A DNA stretch of 64,000 nt from Zhengitettix transpicula (lineage: Eukaryota > Arthropoda > Insecta > Orthoptera > Tetrigidae), in assembly GCA_037074705.1 (NCBI GenBank), contig CM073591.1, positions 84,114,032 through 84,178,031 on the forward strand. The letters run 5' to 3'. Made by a program: the position numbers and the translations under genes. Shown here one piece after another: positions 59,490-64,000 of the stretch; within the stretch, counting starts at the first letter, position 1, and every line of letters begins with the position of its first letter. The notes beneath the pieces are model-generated. The model was not told the origin of the DNA. It was given only the letters and a program-made list of their open reading frames with translations, and made no database searches.

Positions 59490-60013
59490 TTTTTTTCTTT
59501 AGGGTAACAGGCTAAATGAGGGTAATCCTACATGAGGGTATATCGTGTCCATATACCCTTTAATAGCATAAGAAAGGATCTGAAAAGGGGGATGCGGAAG
59601 GGTAGAGGAAGGTAGCCCCGGGCTATGGTTTAAGGATCCTACCCGGCAATTCGCCTAAAAGTGATGCAAGGAAAACCCTAGAAAAACCTGCATCAGGTAG
59701 GTCGGGCATTTGGTACTTGTCCCACGCCATTCCGATGGCGGGAGAGGGGTTCGCTGTGTGGTCGCAGCTTTCCCTTCTCCGTGCCTTGACCAATTTAGGA
59801 GGCAGCCGGCCGACTATTCCAATAGGAATAGCGGACAACTCTTACCGTATGCCCAAGGTCTGCGACCCCGGAACATACACCTCTCAAAACAGGCCGAGGT
59901 GCCTCGGCTTGTAAGAACATTAGTTCAAAAAACCAGAGAGATGTGAAGGCATCCCCAAAGGTAGCCTCCGACAGAGCTCTCTGGGAAGGTTCACCTGCGA
60001 CTAAATTGGAAGA
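59490..60013 (-). mobile_element. R-family retroposon, copy R8, long copy with 12-bp target duplication
   Basis: The element (59490-60001, minus) runs from TCGCAGGTGAACC to the tail CCTAAAGAAAAAA. taaattggaaga flanks it at 59478-59489 and 60002-60013. Part of its 3' region is altered (an extra TACATGAGGGTA-like block near 59530). Both short frames are open (sense minus 59623-59838; antisense plus 59717-59914). Confidence 0.85.
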
Positions 60014-60720
60014 AAAATGACAAATGTACTTATACACAGAAACAATAACAAAAGCCTGCAACTGAAGGCCCAACATAAAGCCAATTCTTGATGCTGAAAA
60101 TTTAAATCTAAGTTTCTTCAAGATCAGTCCCTATGTAGAGTGATTTCTTTCAAAAAGTACATGTCAATTACGTACGAACCTTTGTAAGACAATTCTAATA
60201 GGATGGAATTGGAAATACGTAGACAAATTATAGTAACAATCCGTCACTGTGCTGCTTCCAAAAAACACGACATGTGGATGGAAGTCAGAAACCACAATAC
60301 TTGACATCTAACATATATCACAACTGCAATATCGAATTTTTATTATCAGAATAAATATTTGACGGCGGTCGCGTTGGTTTCGTCCCTGTGGATACTTCAA
60401 ACAAAGTAATTCTGAAAAAATATCTATTTTATCTCTGGGAATTAAGGATTTGTCAGTCGACTGCTGTGACAAACGTCTGGAACATTGGTGGAATTGGACG
60501 TCAGAAGCTGGAAATAATTACCATCACCTCGTAATAGTTATCTTACAGATGTTGAATTTTATTTTCATGTCGAACAAGATTTCCCTTCAAATAGACATAA
60601 GGGAAGATATACACTACATCGATAATATAAATGTTGCTTGGAGCCTATTTAAATTGTTACAAAAAATTTGAAGAAAAATGTTGGCTACTACTAAAACGTA
60701 ATATTATTTAAAATGAAAAT
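60014..60720. other. Nothing recognised
   Basis: No supported feature; the 73-codon frame at 60450-60671 is unrecognised. Confidence 0.4.
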
Positions 60721-60883
60721 AATTAATAAGAAAAAGCTTTTGAGTTTTGTTAAGTGACGAGTGCATTTGTGTCGCTCTAGGCTCATCTTCGCACCTGAGG
60801 AAAGGGACAAGGATCCCAGAAACGTTCTGTGGGATTTGTATTATCACTTTTTTGTCTGAATTGGTTATCTTTCTTATTAATTA
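60721..60883 (+). mobile_element. Foldback-family copy with left arm mostly deleted
   Basis: The right arm is close to that of the 8951-9223 element: AAGTGACGAGTGCA, CGCTCTAGGCTC, CTGAGGA (60795-60801), AAGGATCCCA, GAAACGTT (60819-60826), TTTTTTGTCTGAATTGG, CTTTCTTATTAATTA. The left end keeps only the tip (aattaataagaaaa), so the copy is an internal-deletion derivative with short terminal inverted repeats. Confidence 0.7.
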
Positions 60884-63589
60884 AGTAATATTATTTAATT
60901 ATAATTACATGATGCTATAATTATATTTTTGTGGATATAACGTTTATAATTCTCATGATGCATCCAAACCATATCAGAATATACTCGTATTTCTCTTGGT
61001 TTGACTGTTCCTCTTTAGAATGTAATGAACATTTCTTAAAATCGCGCTTTTTCGGACAGAAGCTGTTGTTTGTCTCGATGACGGACTCAATTGGTGGTCT
61101 GTGAAAACAAGACTCTCTTGTATACAAATGACTTAAAGAAGGCTGACAGGTCCCAGGGACGCCATGAATAAGTGAAGCTTAAATATATTGAGCTGACTGG
61201 CACAGAAAATTAAAAACATATGCCGGAGGAGTTTCGGTGACTTCCAGAGAGAAACTCAGAAATTAGTAGCCAGCCACGAGCTTGAGCGGTCGGTGACCAG
61301 GCTTAATACATAAATACAACAAATCCTGGAAATTAGTGGGGCTCACAAGATCCATCGTTGACACCGAGATGCACTTGGAGGTCCCAACACAAGCATCGGA
61401 CGTTTGCACCGCCACCAGTCCACGGCACAGTATCGCTGGAATGGATTAAATACAGTAACGTAATGCCAAGTTCCTCCATTTTTACTTTGAGTTAATGAAT
61501 TCAATTTCTTAATATCTTTAATTTTGCCATGTTGATGTTCACCCCACGGAATCCCTGGCGCAGAAAAACTATAATTCATTTTGTGTTGTACATAATTGTT
61601 AATAAATGGTTGAATTTGTGATTACTAAAATCATTGATTTATATAATATAAATTCAATTTAATCAGCTATAAGAGACTCTGACGTACTCATCAACAAGAA
61701 GAAAAGTTTTACGTGTGACCGTAACAGATTAGTACAGAAAAAGAGAATAATTATTACACAATATTATTTTTTAGTTTATTTTAGCTTGTACTGGTACGGA
61801 ACGATGTGCTTTACTTATAAATGAAAGCCTCCAGAAAATTAAACGTCAGTAAATGCTGGTCGATCGCATTTGTTTTATTTATTGCGTGTAAAAGTCCTTC
61901 ACTGCAAGAGTTCATTAATAAAAAATATAAAAAATTCAGTTGACAAACAATCCTTCCTTTCAAAATAAAATTCGTACATATAACGATCGTCAAAATCTTT
62001 ATAATTTGAAAGTTTAAAGAAACTTGAAGATAATACAGTATAGTTTTTCTACGTCATATTTTACATAGGCGCTCAATATTACATGGGTACTTATGTGATT
62101 AGATTTTTTGTTTCTGTACAATATTTTCATTTTTAATTAGAAAATACGTCAAATATTTACGTAATTATAATACGATAAATCTATTTATTCATCCAGACAT
62201 AATACCGATCGCACTAAAATTCGAAGAGTTTATGAATAAATTATTAGTGCCTGTCGAATTAAATAATCAAGATCAAATATGAAATGGAATTATAAAGATT
62301 AAGAAAAATACAGTTCAGTACTCGCGAAATTTATTTTGCATATATCATATATATATTTAATGGTAATTCTGTATACAATGTAGACAATTAGAAAAAGAAA
62401 ACACTAATTAAGAGACAAAATTAAGTGGTAAAATAACTTAATTTTATCTGTTAATTAGATAATTATTTATCTAATTTAATCGAAAGTTTTCCTGAATCTC
62501 ACCCTTAATTTTGAAATTCAAACGCAAATAAAAAGTGAATTGGTAATTTGTGTCTCTTTTTTTAAATATTTGAACCTCATTAATCACAAAACGAAAACAG
62601 AATAAAGAGTGAATATTAAAAGTATTCAATGCACATTCTGTTTTTACTTATCCGTTAAAACCTTTCGCGTGCTCTGCACGTTTCAAAACCAATATAGGCT
62701 TTGAGTTGAAACGTAATTCCTTGACACGGACGATGAATTTGAGAAAATAGTGCACTCTATATTGAGTTACACTTTATTTCTTCCTGTCTATTAAGTTGAG
62801 AGCACTGAGATGGAGAGAGCTTTATTGTGAGCGGAATTGGCTTCGTTTGCAAGTCACATCAGATCCCAGGGAAGCCATTATCATGTAAATGTAAAATTAC
62901 TGGCGCATTTGAAAATTTCTGAGTGCCCTAGTTGCCTCATTGGGAGTGCTCATAACAGTAAGCAATTTATAGTTTATCCACTGATAACAATACACAGCGT
63001 TATTAAAGCAGCCGTGATCGGATTGTTTTCCTCCGCCAAGGCATTTCAGACTACATTCAAACGAATGTGATGCAAAATATTTGAAACTATCCGGCTACAG
63101 TTAAATTTTCCTAGCACTAAATGCTTTCTTAGAAGAAGAAGAATTTGGTAAATAATTTGTGCAAATCTAACGTCTTCATAATTGATGTTTAGTTTTGTGG
63201 ATGTTATAAGAGAAACGAAAATAAGTTCTTAATTCACATTACACTTCCTCATATTAGATTTAAGTATTGGAAAGTAGACGATTTGGTTGAAAATATCACC
63301 AATATTTTTATATACATGAAGCACTAAAGAATCAATTAGGACGATGCATGTCATTTGACACAGATTCAAAAGCTGTTATTTTTCCTGATAATGAAACTTT
63401 CCATCAAGGACGCTAAAGCAGCTAAGGGAATATTTGGATAAGTCAATATCAGCCGGAAATCAATGATACTGTGTACCGGGCGTCAAGATTATACTTTCCC
63501 CTGAATTCGGAATCTGTGCCTATATGTGACATGATTATCGAGAAATATGTTTGTAAGGGCTTCCTAGTGAAGATAACTAGCCTTGATAA
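60884..63589. other. AT-rich DNA, nothing recognised
   Basis: No supported gene or repeat. Mixed patches at 61140-61440 and 62800-63070 hold short frames without motifs. Confidence 0.45.
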
Positions 63590-64000
63590 CTAAATCCCGA
63601 CGGGCTGGGTCGTACACCCAGAGGAGGACAGAAGAAAGATTTGCCTATACCGATATACCAACCAACCAACTCCATCGTGAGTCGTACTGGTAAACTAAAA
63701 TCCAACTGGGCTACAGGGATCCTGGAGTACAGACCCGATGCATCCCGAGGTACCAAACTTCCCGAAGGACGGCTTTGGTCGGCCGCGCACATTGCTCCGT
63801 TAGCACGAGTGCTCAGGGTCGCCATTCAGGGTGGATAAGGCCATTGAAACTTGTCGGAACATTCTAGTTTCCCAGAATGCCTCTCAAGTTAGGACTATCT
63901 CCCTCACATAGCAACAGGTTATTTCTATCAGGAGAATTATGACCGGGTGGTTTCGTCATCCGATAACTAAGAGGTGGACACGAGTCCCCACCACTCGATA
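63590..64000. other. GC-richer segment at window end, unidentified
   Basis: Balanced, CpG-containing sequence running off the window. Opposed frames (minus 63577-63825, plus 63641-63838) are unrecognised. It may be the edge of a transposon or of a gene outside the window. Confidence 0.3.

Noticed and set aside
1..64000. CRISPR array, bacterial operon or phage content
   Set aside because: No regularly spaced short repeats with unique spacers and no prokaryotic gene organisation; all recognisable elements are eukaryotic transposons.

Overview
The window looks like non-coding, repeat-rich DNA from a large insect (or other arthropod) genome. It is AT-rich throughout. It carries a dead mariner transposon, Penelope-like element remnants, a tRNA-derived SINE, a non-LTR-type retroposon family, LTR-retrotransposon LTRs and foldback elements. 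I found no exon, tRNA, rRNA or conserved protein that I can assign to a host gene, so the region is probably intergenic or a very long intron. The species cannot be named from the sequence.

Layout. 1-2.5 kb: a degenerate repeat (called H here), then plain AT-rich DNA. 2.55-3.86 kb: a mariner element with a frameshifted transposase that has lost its first catalytic Asp. 4-11.9 kb: AT-rich DNA with two GC-richer islands, a 73-base hairpin (6.5 kb), a near-perfect foldback element (9 kb) and a tRNA-like scrap. 11.9-13.3 kb: LTR D. 13.3-16.8 kb: H repeat plus foldback elements. 18.6-19.1 kb: GC-rich island. 19.7-20.6 kb: LTR C. 24.5-39.7 kb: four copies of an unclassified retroposon (family R), a recent 206-bp tandem duplication, a large H element with a minisatellite and a Helitron-like 3' end, and a LINE C-terminal scrap. 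42-45 kb: two non-repetitive islands that could be regulatory. 45.5 kb: SINE. 48.5-50.3 kb: two Penelope-like remnants, one an inverted pair. 50.5-60.9 kb: dense repeats, namely LTR B, R copies, LTR A, truncated LTR E and further foldbacks. The last 3 kb is plain apart from a GC-richer end.

The most distinctive signal is a set of five LTR-like units (A-E, about 0.9-1.4 kb where complete). All begin TGTA or TGTC/TGTAAT and (when complete) end in ACA. The four complete ones sit between duplicated ATAT tetranucleotides, usually in TA microsatellites. They share a core downstream of the promoter although their outer halves differ. Two of them (A and B) continue past the LTR end into a primer-binding-site-like segment and then repeat the last bases of the LTR. 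The second theme is a CTGAnGA...GAAACG motif, in the order of a hammerhead ribozyme core, that recurs in Penelope-derived and foldback repeats. The third is the R family, whose copies have clear 11-15 bp target-site duplications, including two insertions at one and the same site.
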